This document shows positions 8,469-18,151 of a stretch of 64,000 nucleotides of DNA, in pieces (positions within the stretch are counted from its first letter, which is position 1; each line of letters begins with the position of its first letter). A program made the translations under genes and the position numbers. The notes beneath the pieces were generated by a model. It was not told the origin of the DNA. It made no database searches and was given only the letters and a program-made list of their open reading frames with translations. The stretch is from Neisseria bacilliformis. GTDB taxonomy: Bacteria; Pseudomonadota; Gammaproteobacteria; Burkholderiales; Neisseriaceae. The stretch lies in NCBI RefSeq assembly GCF_014055025.1, contig NZ_CP059571.1, positions 992,001-1,056,000 of the forward strand, given 5' to 3'.

Positions 8469-8771
8469 TCAGCTGTCTTCGTCGAACAGGCTGGGGGCGA
8501 AGAGGTCGGGTTCTTCGGTGCGTTTGCGGCAGTCGATGCGGATGTTTTCGCTGACGCGGCAGCAGCAGGCGAGGATTTCGCCGGGGGCGACGAAGGCGAG
8601 CGGGAAGTCGTCGTATGACACGCGGCCGGAGAGGATTTTGACGCGGCACGAGCCGCAGTAGCCGCTGCGGCACTGGTATTCGATTTCGTGGCCGGTGCGC
8701 TCCAAGCCTTCGAGCAGGGTTTCGCTTTCTTGCAGGGCGAAGGTGGTGTCGTGGGTGCTGATGAATGGCAT
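8469..8771 (-). CDS. 2Fe-2S ferredoxin, YfaE-like
   Basis: This 100-residue protein has the plant-type 2Fe-2S pattern C-x4-C-x2-C at residues 34-42 (CRSGYCGSC) and further cysteines in ACCCR around residue 71. Size and layout match YfaE, the ferredoxin that maintains the diferric-tyrosyl radical of class I ribonucleotide reductase; in other bacteria the gene is often beside nrdB, which is not present here. Electron transfer is secure, the specific partner is inferred. It is separated from rho by DUS copies and a solo hairpin. Confidence 0.8.
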   Translation of the reverse strand: MPFISTHDTTFALQESETLLEGLERTGHEIEYQCRSGYCGSCRVKILSGRVSYDDFPLAFVAPGEILACCCRVSENIRIDCRKRTEEPDLFAPSLFDEDS

Positions 8772-8839
8772 GTCGTGTGCGTTTGCAAATAAAGGGGAGG
8801 CCGTCTGAAAAAGCGTTTTTCAGCTTTTCAGACGGCCTT

Positions 8840-8866
8840 AGGGTCTGTTGATTGTCAACAGACCCT
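8840..8866. repeat. Hairpin-only short form of the MITE-like family
   Basis: Twelve-base arms AGGGTCTGTTGA and TCAACAGACCCT flank a 3-base loop, giving a perfect 27 bp hairpin. The arms equal the terminal inverted repeats of the 160 bp elements at 6727 and 57249, with the interior missing. It lies between rho and the ferredoxin gene, next to a DUS inverted pair. Confidence 0.75.
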
Positions 8867-8895
8867 GGAATTTGTCCGGCGAACACGCCCTGAGG

Positions 8896-10155
8896 TTATT
8901 TGCCGCGCATCAGCTCGAAGAAATCGTCGTTGTTTTTGGAGTCTTTGAGCTTGCCGACCAGAAATTCGGTGGCTTCGATTTCGTCCATCGGGTGCAGGAA
9001 TTTGCGCAGGAGCCACATGCGTTGGAGCTGGTCGTTGGGCACGAGCAGCTCTTCGCGGCGGGTGCCGGATTTGTTGATGTTGATGGCTGGGAACAGGCGT
9101 TTTTCGGCCATGCGGCGGTCGAGGTGCAGTTCCATATTGCCCGTGCCTTTGAATTCTTCGTAAATCACGTCGTCCATGCGGCTGCCGGTTTCCACGAGGG
9201 CGGTGGCGATGATGGTGAGCGAGCCGCCTTCTTCCACGTTGCGCGCCGCACCGAAGAAGCGTTTGGGGCGGTGCAGGGCGTGGGCGTCCACGCCGCCGGT
9301 GAGGATTTTGCCCGAGGTGGGGACGACGGTGTTGTAGGCGCGGGCGAGGCGGGTAATCGAGTCAAGCAGGATGACCACGTCTTTTTTGTGTTCCACCATG
9401 CGCTTGGCTTTTTCGATCACCATTTCGGCCACCTGCACATGGCGCGTGGCGGGTTCGTCGAAGGTGGACGACACCACTTCGCCGCGCACGGAGCGGCTCA
9501 TTTCGGTTACTTCTTCGGGGCGTTCGTCGATTAACAAGACAATCAGTTCGACATCGGGATAGTTGGCGGTAATCGCGTGGGCGATGTTTTGCAGCATCAC
9601 GGTTTTGCCGGTTTTCGGCGGGGCAACCAGAAGCGCGCGCTGGCCGCGCCCGATGGGGGAAACCAGATCGATGGCGCGGGAGGTGAGGTTTTCTTCGGCC
9701 TTGATGTCGCGTTCGAGCTTGAACTGTTTGGTGGGAAACAGCGGGGTGAGGTTTTCAAACAGGATTTTGTGGCGGCACACTTCGGGGTCGTCGCCGTTGA
9801 TGCTGTTGAGGTAGACCAGCGCGAAATAGCGTTCGTCGTTTTTCGGCACGCGCACCGTGCCTTCGATGGTGTCGCCGGTGTGCAGGTTGAAGCGGCGGAT
9901 TTGGTTGGGGGAGACGTAGATGTCGTCGGGGCCGGCGAGGTAGGAGGTGTCCGCGCTGCGCAGAAAGCCGAAGCCGTCGGGCAGGATCTCGAGCGTGCCG
10001 GAGCAGTTGAAGTCTTCGCCCTGCATCATCAGCTGGCGGACGATGGCGAAGACAAGGTCTTGTTTGCGCAGGCGGTTGGCGTTTTCGATGCCGAGTTCTT
10101 CGGCTTGGGCGAGCAGTTTGGAGATGTGCTGGGTTTGTAGTTCGGAGACGTGCAT
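8896..10155 (-). CDS. rho: Transcription termination factor Rho
   Basis: Rho is the hexameric RNA-dependent ATPase and helicase that ends transcription at unstructured RNA. The 419-residue protein starts [20 protein letters not shown]. It has the N-terminal RNA-binding OB fold ([15 protein letters not shown], residues about 58-72), Walker A in APPKTGKT around residue 180, Walker [14 protein letters not shown] and the R-loop region near [20 protein letters not shown]. Length is that of the family. It is monocistronic here, with tRNA-Ser upstream. Confidence 0.99.
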   Translation of the reverse strand: MHVSELQTQHISKLLAQAEELGIENANRLRKQDLVFAIVRQLMMQGEDFNCSGTLEILPDGFGFLRSADTSYLAGPDDIYVSPNQIRRFNLHTGDTIEGTVRVPKNDERYFALVYLNSINGDDPEVCRHKILFENLTPLFPTKQFKLERDIKAEENLTSRAIDLVSPIGRGQRALLVAPPKTGKTVMLQNIAHAITANYPDVELIVLLIDERPEEVTEMSRSVRGEVVSSTFDEPATRHVQVAEMVIEKAKRMVEHKKDVVILLDSITRLARAYNTVVPTSGKILTGGVDAHALHRPKRFFGAARNVEEGGSLTIIATALVETGSRMDDVIYEEFKGTGNMELHLDRRMAEKRLFPAININKSGTRREELLVPNDQLQRMWLLRKFLHPMDEIEATEFLVGKLKDSKNNDDFFELMRGK

Positions 10156-10290
10156 AGGACAGGACGGTTTGTTTTGAAGGAATGGCGGCTCTTTGGAGGC
10201 CGTCTGAAAAAAAAGGGTGCGGGGGGATTTGCCGTGTTTTGTAAGAAAAAAAGAAAGTTTTTTGCCGCGAGGGCAAATCTTTTATGAAGA

Positions 10291-10317
10291 AAAGACAAGC
10301 CGCAACGGCTTGTCTTT
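10291..10317 (-). terminator. Terminator after tRNA-Ser
   Basis: Arms AAAGACAAGCC and GGCTTGTCTTT enclose a 5-base loop, followed on the minus strand by a U-rich stretch (TCTTC). It lies 13 bases past the 3' end of tRNA-Ser and before rho, so it probably ends the tRNA transcript. Confidence 0.65.
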
Positions 10318-10329
10318 GCCAAAAAATCG

Positions 10330-10420
10330 TGGCGGAAAGGAAGGGATTCGAACCCTCGATACGCTATTCACGTATACACGCTTTCCAGGCGTGCGACTTC
10401 AACCACTCATCCACCTTTCC
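10330..10420 (-). tRNA. tRNA-Ser (anticodon GGA)
   Basis: Read on the minus strand the gene starts GGAAAGGTGGATGAGTGG, has an anticodon arm CACGC-CTGGAAA-GCGTG giving anticodon GGA, a long variable arm typical of serine tRNAs and a T arm with GGTTCGAATCC. The 7 bp acceptor stem (GGAAAGG with CCTTTCC) is perfect, and the 3' CCA is encoded. It reads serine codons UCC and UCU. Confidence 0.97.
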
Positions 10421-10432
10421 GTGAAGCCGCGC

Positions 10433-10461
10433 ATTATACGGGCAACGCCTGCGGCAGGCAA
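10433..10461 (-). promoter_or_regulatory. Promoter of tRNA-Ser
   Basis: TTGCCT (-35), 17 bases, then TATAAT (-10), followed by a GCGCGGC discriminator as expected for a stringently controlled stable RNA gene. The boxes and spacing equal those of the rpsF promoter. Confidence 0.8.
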
Positions 10462-10481
10462 CCGCTATTTTCGCAATGTTT

Positions 10482-11876
10482 TCAGACGGCCTGTGCGTCT
10501 GCCAGCAGCCTGCGCCAGCGGGCGATTTGGAAACGCACCTGCTCGGGGGCGGTGCCGCCCAGGTGGTTGCGGGCGTTGAGGCTGCCTTCGGGGGTGAGCA
10601 CTTGGTAAACGTCGTCTGAAATCAGGCCGCTGAATCCCTGTAACACTGCCAGCGGCAGTTGGCTCAAATCCACGCCCGCTTCGTCGGCATGGCGCACGGC
10701 GCGGGCGACGACTTCGTGGCTGTCGCGGAAGGGCATGCCTTTTTTGACCAGATAGTCGGCCAGGTCGGTAGCGGTGGCGAAACCCTGCATGACGGCGGCG
10801 CGCATGTTTTCGGGTTTCACGCTCACGCCGCGCATCATGTCGGCGTAGATCCGCAGCGTGTCGATCAGCGTGTCGGCGGTGTCGAACAGCGGTTCTTTGT
10901 CTTCCTGATTGTCTTTGTTGTAGGCCAGCGGCTGCGATTTCATCAGGGTAATCAGGCCGATCAGATGGCCGATCACGCGGCCGGATTTGCCGCGCACCAG
11001 CTCGGGCACGTCGGGATTTTTTTTCTGCGGCATGATGGACGAGCCGGTGCAGAAGCGGTCGGCAATGTCGATAAAACCGAAGCGCGGGCTCATCCACAAA
11101 ATCAGCTCTTCGGAGAGGCGGCTCAAGTGAATCATCACCAGCGAGGCGGCGGCGGTAAATTCGACGGCAAAATCGCGGTCGGACACGGCATCGAGCGAGT
11201 TTTGGCAGATTTGTTCAAAACCCAACAGTTCGGCGGTAACTTCGCGGCGGACGGGGTAGGTGGTGCCAGCCAGCGCGGCCGCGCCCAAAGGCATACGGTT
11301 GACGCGGCGGCGGCAGTCGGCCATGCGCTCGTAGTCGCGGCCGAGCATTTCGACATAGGCAAGCATATGGTGGCCGAAGCTCACGGGCTGAGCCACCTGC
11401 AAATGGGTGAAACCGGGCATCACGGTTTCGGCGTGTTGCTCGGCCAAATCGAGCAGGGCGGTTTGCAGGCTTTGAATCAGGGTTTGGATGATGCTGATCT
11501 GGTCGCGCAGCCACAGGCGGATGTCGGTAGCCACTTGGTCGTTGCGGCTGCGGCCGGTGTGCAGACGCTTGCCCGCGTCGCTGATTTTGTCGGTGAGGCG
11601 GCGTTCGATGTTCATGTGTACGTCTTCCAAGTCGAGCAACCATTGCAGGCGGCCTGCTTCGATTTCCGCCAAAATTTCCGCCATGCCGCGTTCGATTGCG
11701 GCCAAGTCTTCCCCGGACAACACGCCCGCTTGACACAGCATCTGCGCGTGCGCCAGCGAGCCTTGGATGTCCCATTGCGCCAGCCGTTTGTCGAAATCAA
11801 TCGAGCCGGTGTATTTTTTGACCAGTTCCGATACGGGTTCGTTGAATCTTCCCGACCATGTCTTCGTGCTATTCAT
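10482..11876 (-). CDS. argH: Argininosuccinate lyase
   Basis: ArgH splits argininosuccinate into arginine and fumarate, the last step of arginine synthesis. The 464-residue protein starts [19 protein letters not shown] and carries the superfamily signature [16 protein letters not shown] around residue 280, with [13 protein letters not shown] near residue 106. The C-terminal residues LADAQAV and the TGA stop codon are supplied by an uptake sequence that overlaps the gene end. A divergent sensor kinase gene starts 34 bases upstream. Confidence 0.98.
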   Translation of the reverse strand: MNSTKTWSGRFNEPVSELVKKYTGSIDFDKRLAQWDIQGSLAHAQMLCQAGVLSGEDLAAIERGMAEILAEIEAGRLQWLLDLEDVHMNIERRLTDKISDAGKRLHTGRSRNDQVATDIRLWLRDQISIIQTLIQSLQTALLDLAEQHAETVMPGFTHLQVAQPVSFGHHMLAYVEMLGRDYERMADCRRRVNRMPLGAAALAGTTYPVRREVTAELLGFEQICQNSLDAVSDRDFAVEFTAAASLVMIHLSRLSEELILWMSPRFGFIDIADRFCTGSSIMPQKKNPDVPELVRGKSGRVIGHLIGLITLMKSQPLAYNKDNQEDKEPLFDTADTLIDTLRIYADMMRGVSVKPENMRAAVMQGFATATDLADYLVKKGMPFRDSHEVVARAVRHADEAGVDLSQLPLAVLQGFSGLISDDVYQVLTPEGSLNARNHLGGTAPEQVRFQIARWRRLLADAQAV

Positions 11877-11910
11877 ATAATCCGCAGGTTTTGTTAAGCA
11901 ATCATAAAAA

Positions 11911-12924
11911 ATGGGTATTATACGTCAAATAAACGCGTATTTCGCGGTTCCCGACATGCGCAATCTCGGCACGGCGGTGCGCATCCTGTCGTTTGCGGCG
12001 GCATCCGTTTTTCTGCTGCCGCTGGTTTCCGAAAGCGGCGCGCCTTACCTCACCCGCCTTTTGGCGGAGGCCAAATGGATTGTGCCGGTGGTCGCGCTCA
12101 ACGGCATCATCGGCTATTTCACCGACCGCCATCTCGTGCACCATCCGCAGGGCGCGGCCATCAACGCCGCCTCCTGCCTCATCCAGCTGTTCATCACCGA
12201 TTTCGTCGTCTTGGGCACGCGCGACGGATTTTTGCGCCACCTGCTGCTCTACACGCTGGGGCTGCTGTTTCTGATGTATGTCGAAGCCAACCGCCTGCGC
12301 GCCCTCTCGCCCGCCGTGTCCGAAGCGCGCCTCACCGCGCTCACCGCCCGCATCCGCCCGCATTTCCTGTTCAACAGCCTCAACGCCGCCATCAGCCTCA
12401 TCCGCCTGCGCCCCTACGATGCCGAAACCCTGCTGGAAAACCTCGCCAACCTGTTCCGCGCCCAACTGCGCGAAGGCACGCAGTACAGCACGCTGGGGCA
12501 GGAAATCGAATGGGCGCAGGAATACATCGCCATCGAACAAATCCGCATGGGGCACAACCGCGTGCAGGTGGACTGGCTGCACGAAGCCCCCGACGACGCC
12601 GAAACCCCGCAGCTCATGTTGCAGCCGCTGCTGGAAAACGCCGTTTTCCACGGCGTCGAAACCACCCACCGCCCCGGCAACATCGTCGTCAAAACCGCCT
12701 TGCAGGGGCACTGGCTCTACATCCGCATCGAAAACCCCTACACCCCGCACGAAAACATGGAAAACACGCAGAAAGTGCACCGCAGCAACTCCATGGCCTT
12801 GAAAAACCTCAAAGAGCGGCTGGAAATCATGTATGACAAAGACGCCACGCTCGAACTGTCCGCGCTCGACGACATCGGCATCTACCGCGTGGACATCCGC
12901 CTGCCGTACCGGCGCAAAGAGTAG
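11911..12924 (+). CDS. LytS/FimS (AlgZ)-type sensor histidine kinase, orphan
   Basis: This 337-residue membrane protein has about four hydrophobic helices in residues 17-130, followed by a His_kinase domain of the LytS/YehU type: [15 protein letters not shown] (phospho-acceptor His near residue 151) and an ATPase N box [11 protein letters not shown]. The G boxes are degenerate (ENPYTPHEN in place of DNGxG), as in FimS/AlgZ of Pseudomonas, whose gene is also beside argH. FimS works with the regulator AlgR in control of type IV pili. No response regulator follows here; the gene ends at a DUS-paired terminator facing a transporter. It starts at 11911 with a weak ribosome site; an ATG at residue 16 is possible. 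Confidence 0.82.
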   Translation: MGIIRQINAYFAVPDMRNLGTAVRILSFAAASVFLLPLVSESGAPYLTRLLAEAKWIVPVVALNGIIGYFTDRHLVHHPQGAAINAASCLIQLFITDFVVLGTRDGFLRHLLLYTLGLLFLMYVEANRLRALSPAVSEARLTALTARIRPHFLFNSLNAAISLIRLRPYDAETLLENLANLFRAQLREGTQYSTLGQEIEWAQEYIAIEQIRMGHNRVQVDWLHEAPDDAETPQLMLQPLLENAVFHGVETTHRPGNIVVKTALQGHWLYIRIENPYTPHENMENTQKVHRSNSMALKNLKERLEIMYDKDATLELSALDDIGIYRVDIRLPYRRKE

Positions 12925-12944
12925 GGCTTGCCCTGCAAACAACA

Positions 12945-12986
12945 GAGGCCGTCTGAAAACCGTAAAACGGATTTTCAGACGGCCTC
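12945..12986 (+). terminator. DUS-paired terminator after the sensor kinase
   Basis: Inverted GAGGCCGTCTGAAAA and TTTTCAGACGGCCTC arms enclose 12 bases, directly downstream of the kinase stop codon. It is a typical neisserial uptake-sequence terminator. A dRS3-like half site (CATCCCCGCGTAGGCGGGG) follows at about 13052-13072. Confidence 0.7.
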
Positions 12987-13096
12987 TTGCTGTGTGTCTT
13001 CCGCCGTTATCCGACGGATTCGGCACGGGCGGATTTTGTTTTTTCAGAAACGTCATCCCCGCGTAGGCGGGGCGGCCTTCTGCCCTTGCGGCGGGT

Positions 13097-14632
13097 TTAC
13101 CCGAACAGTCCGGCTACTTTCACGGCGGTCATGATGATGCCGTAGGCGAGGGGGACGCAGACAATCAGCCAGCGCAGTTTTACGCCCGCGCCGCTGTGGG
13201 CGATTTCGTCCGCCGCTTGGGCGGCTTCTTCAAACGCGCTTTCTGCGGGCACTTGGTGCGGGATGCGGCGGCTTTCGCCGGCGTGGTGTTTTTCGCTCAC
13301 CGGCCGCACCAGCAGGTTGCAGACAAGGCCGATAAGCAGCAGACCGGCCATGATGTACATGGTGATGCCGTATGCCTGCGCGGGCGGCACGCCGCTGTCG
13401 ATTTGGCCTTGGCGGATGTAGTTCACCAGCACGGGGCCGAGCACGGCGGCGGTGGACCAGGCCAAGAGGATGCGGCCGTGGATGGCGCCCACTTCCAGTG
13501 TGCCGAACAGGTCTTTGATGTAGACGGGCATGGCCGCGAAGCCGCCACCGTACATGGAGATGATGAGGCAGAAGCCGATGATGAACAGGGTTTTGCTGCC
13601 GCTCCCGCCCAGCGCGGGGATGGCGAAGTAGAGCAGCGCGCCGAGGATGAAGAAGATGTTGTAGGTGGTTTTGCGCCCGAGGCGGTCGGAGATGCTCGAC
13701 CAGACGAAGCGTCCGCCCATGTTGAACAGACTCAACAGGCCGACGAAGCCGGCCGCCGCCGCCGCGCCCACGGCCGTGCCCCCGCCGACGGACTGCGCGG
13801 AAAACAGCTCCTGTATCATCACCGAAGCCTGGCCGAGCACGCCGATGCCGGCGGTTACGTTGAGGCAGAGTATCCAAAAGAGCAGGTAAAACTGCGGCGT
13901 TTTCACCGCCTGCGCGGCGGTAACGTGGTTCGCGCTCACCAGTTTGCCGGCCGGTTTGGGGGTGAAGCCGGCGGGTTTCCAGTCGGGCGCGGGCACGCGG
14001 ATGGTGAACACGCCGAACATCATAAAGAGGAAATAAAACACGCCGAGCACAAGGAAGGTTTCCGCCACGCCGGCCGATGCGGGGCTTTTGAAGAAGTCCA
14101 TCAGGGCGACGGAGAGCGGCGAGGCCAGCATTGCGCCGCCGCCGAAGCCCATAATCGCCAGGCCGGTGGCCATGCCGGGTTTGTCGGGAAACCATTTCAT
14201 CAGCGTGGAAACGGGGCCGATGTAGCCCAGGCCGAGGCCGATGCCGCCGAGCACGCCGTTGCCCAGATACAGCAGCCACAGGTTGTGGCGGTACACGCCG
14301 AGGGCGGCGACGAGAAAGCCCAGCCCGAAGCAGACGGCGGCGGCAAACATGGCTTTGCGCGGTCCGACGCGCTCCATCCAGGTGCCGAACAGGGCGGCCG
14401 ACGCGCCCAGCACGGCCAGCGCGATGCTGAACACCCAGCCGACGGTGGCCAGCGACCAGTCGCCGGGGGCGGGGGCGGTGATGCCGAGAATTTTGGTGAG
14501 CGGGGCGTTGAAGACGGAATAGGCGTAAATCTGGCCGATGGAGAGGTGGACGGCCAGCGCGGCGGGCGGCACCAGCCAGCGGTTGAAACCGGCGGGGGCG
14601 ACGGTGCGGGATTTGTCGAGGAAGGAGGTCAT
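13097..14632 (-). CDS. MFS transporter, oxalate/formate antiporter (OFA) type
   Basis: This 511-residue protein has about twelve transmembrane helices. It starts MTSFLDKSRTVAPAGFNRWL at 14632; a longer in-frame start would include peptide encoded by an uptake sequence. The order NRWLVPPAALAVHLSIGQIYAYSVF, WMERVGPRKAMF and GLGYIGPVSTLMKWFPDKPG fits the OFA family (OxlT, YhjX and relatives). Members exchange organic acids, so the substrate is probably a small carboxylate, but it cannot be read from sequence. It stands alone between a convergent kinase gene and a 700-base repeat region. Confidence 0.85.
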   Translation of the reverse strand: MTSFLDKSRTVAPAGFNRWLVPPAALAVHLSIGQIYAYSVFNAPLTKILGITAPAPGDWSLATVGWVFSIALAVLGASAALFGTWMERVGPRKAMFAAAVCFGLGFLVAALGVYRHNLWLLYLGNGVLGGIGLGLGYIGPVSTLMKWFPDKPGMATGLAIMGFGGGAMLASPLSVALMDFFKSPASAGVAETFLVLGVFYFLFMMFGVFTIRVPAPDWKPAGFTPKPAGKLVSANHVTAAQAVKTPQFYLLFWILCLNVTAGIGVLGQASVMIQELFSAQSVGGGTAVGAAAAAGFVGLLSLFNMGGRFVWSSISDRLGRKTTYNIFFILGALLYFAIPALGGSGSKTLFIIGFCLIISMYGGGFAAMPVYIKDLFGTLEVGAIHGRILLAWSTAAVLGPVLVNYIRQGQIDSGVPPAQAYGITMYIMAGLLLIGLVCNLLVRPVSEKHHAGESRRIPHQVPAESAFEEAAQAADEIAHSGAGVKLRWLIVCVPLAYGIIMTAVKVAGLFG

Positions 14633-15348
14633 GGGTCTGCCGTGTGCGTTGGGGAAGAGGCCGTCTGAAAACGTGGTTCGGGCGCGGCACAAACCGTGTG
14701 CTGTGTTTTAACTTTGTTGAAACCGTGCTTTCAGACGGCCTTTATTCTAACCGCTGCGCACGGCGGGCTGGATGAAATATCTTTCACTTCATAATGATTG
14801 GATTTTGTCTGGCAAACGGGGAGGCCGCTCACGCCAGTACTCCTTCGGAGCATAAACGCGGGGATGACGTTTCTGAAAAGCGGGTTTCGGCGGGGAGACG
14901 TTTTTTAACTTTGTTGGTTGAAACCGCACTTTCAGACGGCCTCTTGGTTATTGCGGGGAATATCTATTCTGCTGTTGTCAGAGTGTGCCGCCCAAGCGGT
15001 GCACGCGTTCTTTGCAGTGCAGGCCGTCCCACCCATGCCGAACCTGACGTAGGGTGTGTTGCCCCGAGGCGACGCACGCGTTCCCTGCCGCATAACGCAT
15101 CCGCGCGTTTTGCCAAAACCAAACCGCGTGCGTGGCTGCGCCACACATCCTATCTAAGGGCAGAGGCCGTCTGAAAACGCAGCTTCAACGAAGTTAAAAT
15201 CAACCTATGCCGAATCTGCCGTAGGGCGTGCGGCTCAGCCATGCATGCGGTTTTTGCTGTGCAGGGTACACAGGCGAAAGGCTGTCTGAAAAACGGGTTT
15301 CGACGGGGAAAACGCGTTTTCAGAAACGTCATCCCCGTGTAGGCGGTT
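14633..15348. other. Non-coding repeat interval
   Basis: No gene is supported in these 716 bases. They carry DUS copies near 14659, 14731, 14933 and 15163, a GTAGGGTGTG family palindrome at 15049-15154, and a dRS3-like half site at 15326-15344. A phrase around GAAAA(G/A)CGGGTTTCG(G/A)CGGGGA occurs twice, near 14876 and 15290, each time beside an uptake sequence or its remnant, which suggests an old duplication. Confidence 0.65.
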
Positions 15349-15810
15349 TCAAACGGTTTCGGCGGCCAGTTTCAGCAGGGCGTCGCGGTTGGAGGGGGAA
15401 AAGACTTTTTCCGCCGCCTGCGCCAGCGGCAGCCAGATGTGGGCGGTGTGTTCGCTCAGGCGGACGGGGGCGTTGCGGGGGATGACGGCGGAGAAGAGGT
15501 GTTCGGTGTTGCGGGTAACGCCTGCGGCGTAGCGGTGCCGCCAGTGGGGGTAGATTTCGTAAACGGTGCTGTAATGCCAGTCGCGCAGGGCGGCGGGGGG
15601 GAGGGCGATGCCGGTTTCTTCCGCCGTTTCGCGCAGGGCGGCCTGCGCGGGGGTTTCGCCCGCTTCGAGGCTGCCGGTAACCGACTGCCAGTAGCCGGCT
15701 TTGTCGGCGCGTTCGAGCAACAGGGCGTTGCCCGCGCCGTCGTGCAGTACGACCAGTGCGGATACGGGGCGTTTGGGCGGTTTGGGCTGCGGGCTGTTTT
15801 CAGACGGCAT
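15349..15810 (-). CDS. nudB: Dihydroneopterin triphosphate pyrophosphatase (Nudix)
   Basis: NudB removes pyrophosphate from dihydroneopterin triphosphate in folate synthesis. The 153-residue protein has a complete Nudix box (G-x5-E-x7-REU-x-EE-x-G-U) starting at GSLEAGETP near residue 46, preceded by KAGYWQSVTG as in NudB. HWRHRYAAGVTRNTEHLF also matches that subgroup. Its ATG at 15810 sits at a DUS and lies one base from the mscS-like stop, so the pair may be co-transcribed. The substrate is assigned from family resemblance. Confidence 0.88.
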   Translation of the reverse strand: MPSENSPQPKPPKRPVSALVVLHDGAGNALLLERADKAGYWQSVTGSLEAGETPAQAALRETAEETGIALPPAALRDWHYSTVYEIYPHWRHRYAAGVTRNTEHLFSAVIPRNAPVRLSEHTAHIWLPLAQAAEKVFSPSNRDALLKLAAETV

Positions 15811-15811
15811 G

Positions 15812-17260
15812 TCAGCTTTCCCCCGCAGGCTCGCCCGAACGGGTGTCGGCGCGGGCTTTGCGCACGGCTTCGGACAGGGCGGCGGTGTCGGGCGGCGGGG
15901 CGGCGGGTTCGTTGAGGATGCGCACTTCGCGCTGCGGGTAGGGGAAGGAGATGTGTTCTTCGTTGAACCGCTGCCAGATTTCGAGGCGGATGGCGGAAAA
16001 CAGGCCGAGAAAGCCGTTTTCCGGGTCTTTCACCCAAAAGCCCAGCCGCAGGTTGATGCCGTCGGCGGCAAAGTCGAGCAGGTAGGATTTGGGGCGGTTG
16101 GCGTCGGTGGTGTCGATGCGGCTTTGCTTGGATGCGGCCTCGGTCATGATTTCCATCGCCCGCAGGATGTCGGAATCGTAGGAAACCTGGATGTCGATGG
16201 TTTGGTGCAGGGCTTTGGCGGTGTAGGATTCGTTGACCACCATGTTGGTGATGAAGGTTTCGTTCGGTATCAGGGCTTCCGTGCCCGCGCTGCTGCGCAG
16301 CACGACGAAGCGGGAGGTGATTTTGGTTACGTAGCCGGTGAAGCCGTTTACCGTGAGGCGGTCGCCCGGGCGGATGGAGCGGTCGCCGAGTATCAGAAAG
16401 CCGGAGATGTAGTTGCTGGCGATTTTCTGCAAGCCGAAACCGATGCCGACGCCGAGTGCGCCGCCGAACACCGACAATACGGTCAGGTCGATGCCCACCA
16501 GCGGCAGGGCGATAAGCACGGACAGGATGATGAGGACGACGCGGACGATGTTGGAGAGCATGATGCGCAGGCTCAAATCCAGCCGCGTGCCGGCCATGAT
16601 GCGCTTTTGCGCGAACTGCGCCAGCCACATGGCGAAGATGAGGATGATGCCGACCCAGACGACGCCGGTGCTCACCGTCCACAGGCTGAGTTTGGCCGAG
16701 CCGACGGAAAATACCAGTGATTTCATCCATTTGATGATGATGTCGTCGATGCCGGACACCCACAGCACAAACGCCGCCCACAGCACCGCCGACAGGCTGC
16801 GCTCCAAGCGGTCGCTCCACGGCTTGTCGGGCAGGGCGGCATGCAGCACCGCCATAACGATGCGGATGGCCACCATCCAGTTCGCCGCCAACAGCAAGAG
16901 CCGCAGCCATACCGAGCGGTAGCCCGACAGATTCCATACGGCCAGCACCACGGCGGAGGCAATCCACATCATTACCGGCCACAAAATCCGCCTGCCGATG
17001 TGCAGCAATAGTTTGTTTTTGTTGGAAGAGCCGTCGGCACAGCGTTTGAGCAGCCATTCGGAAAACCACCATGCCGCCGCCGCCAGAGCCAGCGCGATGG
17101 CCAGCTCCACCCAGCCGGAAGGCTGTTTGATGCTGCTTTCGAGCAGGTGCGAGGTGAATTCCGACGGCGCGAACAAGCCGGTCAGAAAATCGCCGATGCT
17201 GTCGGGAAAAACGGACGAGGTTTGCAGAAGGGGGGCGGGGGAAACGGACATAATCTGCAT
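15812..17260 (-). CDS. Small-conductance mechanosensitive channel (MscS family)
   Basis: MscS channels open under membrane tension and protect cells from osmotic downshock. The 482-residue protein has several N-terminal hydrophobic helices (from about residue 50) and then the conserved MscS core: a glycine-rich pore helix GVGIGFGLQKIASNYISG, followed by DRSIRPGDRLTVNGFTG and VVLRSSAGTEALIPNE in the beta domain. It is longer than E. coli MscS, resembling YbdG or medium-size members. A start 9 bases downstream at MSVSPAPL is equally possible. A TATAAT box followed by a GC-rich block lies on the minus strand at 17281-17286. Confidence 0.9.
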   Translation of the reverse strand: MQIMSVSPAPLLQTSSVFPDSIGDFLTGLFAPSEFTSHLLESSIKQPSGWVELAIALALAAAAWWFSEWLLKRCADGSSNKNKLLLHIGRRILWPVMMWIASAVVLAVWNLSGYRSVWLRLLLLAANWMVAIRIVMAVLHAALPDKPWSDRLERSLSAVLWAAFVLWVSGIDDIIIKWMKSLVFSVGSAKLSLWTVSTGVVWVGIILIFAMWLAQFAQKRIMAGTRLDLSLRIMLSNIVRVVLIILSVLIALPLVGIDLTVLSVFGGALGVGIGFGLQKIASNYISGFLILGDRSIRPGDRLTVNGFTGYVTKITSRFVVLRSSAGTEALIPNETFITNMVVNESYTAKALHQTIDIQVSYDSDILRAMEIMTEAASKQSRIDTTDANRPKSYLLDFAADGINLRLGFWVKDPENGFLGLFSAIRLEIWQRFNEEHISFPYPQREVRILNEPAAPPPDTAALSEAVRKARADTRSGEPAGES

Positions 17261-17632
17261 GCAGGCAAGGAAAGGCGCGGATTATAGCGGAATCGGCGGG
17301 GCGTTGCGCCCGACGGTTTTCAGACGGCCTGGGTGGCGGGTGATGGGTATGGTGAGACAGAATGGGAAGCAGCCATTCTGCTGTTTGCACGGCAGCCGGG
17401 GTGTCGTTCCACGGCAGCGCATGCGGTTTTCAGACGGTCTGAACGGCAGGGAATGTGTGCGCTGCTTGGGCGGCATACGCTCCTTACCGGCCGCATTTGT
17501 GTTGTCGGGGACGTGCCTGCTTTTTTGTGTTGTCCGCTATATCTATATAAAGGATGCCAGGCCGTCTGAAAAAACGGTCGGTGCGGCTTGGGCAAAGCAA
17601 ACAGTCCTGATCCGCAGGCGGATAAGGGCTGT
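17261..17632. other. Non-coding interval mscS/comP
   Basis: This 370-base stretch contains the mscS-family promoter -10 box, DUS copies near 17320, 17429 and 17561 and no convincing gene. An AT-rich patch (TATATCTATATAAAGG, about 17530) precedes the last uptake sequence and may be relevant to transcript ends from comP. Confidence 0.6.
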
Positions 17633-18100
17633 TTATTCGTAAACCGTGCAGTTTTTATCCGTGCCGTTGGCGTTGGAAAAATACGGTGCGGTTTCCCCAC
17701 AGGAGGACGCGGTGCTTTCGCAGACAGTCAGAATCATGTCTTGGTTGATGCGCAGCACGCGCGGCTCGTTTTTTTGGTCGAAGGCTACGGCTTTGACGGT
17801 AAAGCTGTCGTCCAACGCGCCGCGCGCATCGCCCTGCATCCTCATGCAGAAATGGTCGGTTTTGGGGACGGACAAATTCGCCCATGTGGTCGAATTTGTT
17901 TTGAAGCTGCGGTGCTGCGCATAGAATTGTTCGAGAGCATGGGCGTTATCAAGGAGAGCGGCGGATGCCTGTCTCAGGCGGGTGTCTCTGACGTGTTTCT
18001 GATAGGAGGGGAAAGCGATGGCAGCCAAGATGGCCAGCACCGCGATGGTTATCATCAGTTCAGTCAGGGTGAATCCCTTATGAAGAAAACGCTGCTTCAT
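17633..18100 (-). CDS. comP: Type IV minor pilin ComP, DNA uptake sequence receptor
   Basis: ComP is the minor pilin that binds the uptake sequence and starts natural transformation in Neisseria. The 155-residue prepilin has a 9-residue leader ending in Gly, then FTLTELMITIAVLAILAA with Glu5 of the mature protein. The C-terminal half follows meningococcal ComP closely as I remember it: ALLDNAHALEQFYAQHRSFK, FCMRMQGDARGALDDSFTVKAVA, and four cysteines (HFC, LTVC, SSC, KNC) that form the two disulfides of the DUS-binding DD region. Leader cleavage by PilD is expected. It lies 51 bases downstream of another pilin gene on the same strand and has a GGGGA ribosome site. Identification as ComP is firm for the family. 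Confidence 0.9.
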   Translation of the reverse strand: MKQRFLHKGFTLTELMITIAVLAILAAIAFPSYQKHVRDTRLRQASAALLDNAHALEQFYAQHRSFKTNSTTWANLSVPKTDHFCMRMQGDARGALDDSFTVKAVAFDQKNEPRVLRINQDMILTVCESTASSCGETAPYFSNANGTDKNCTVYE

Positions 18101-18151
18101 ATTTATCCCCGTTTTTTAATTCTATCTATTGCTATTTTAACTCAGTACCAG

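Noticed and set aside
15590-15605. G-run in nudB as a phase-variation tract
   Set aside because: Seven G's in a GC-rich gene coding for Pro residues; NudB is a housekeeping enzyme and the frame is intact.
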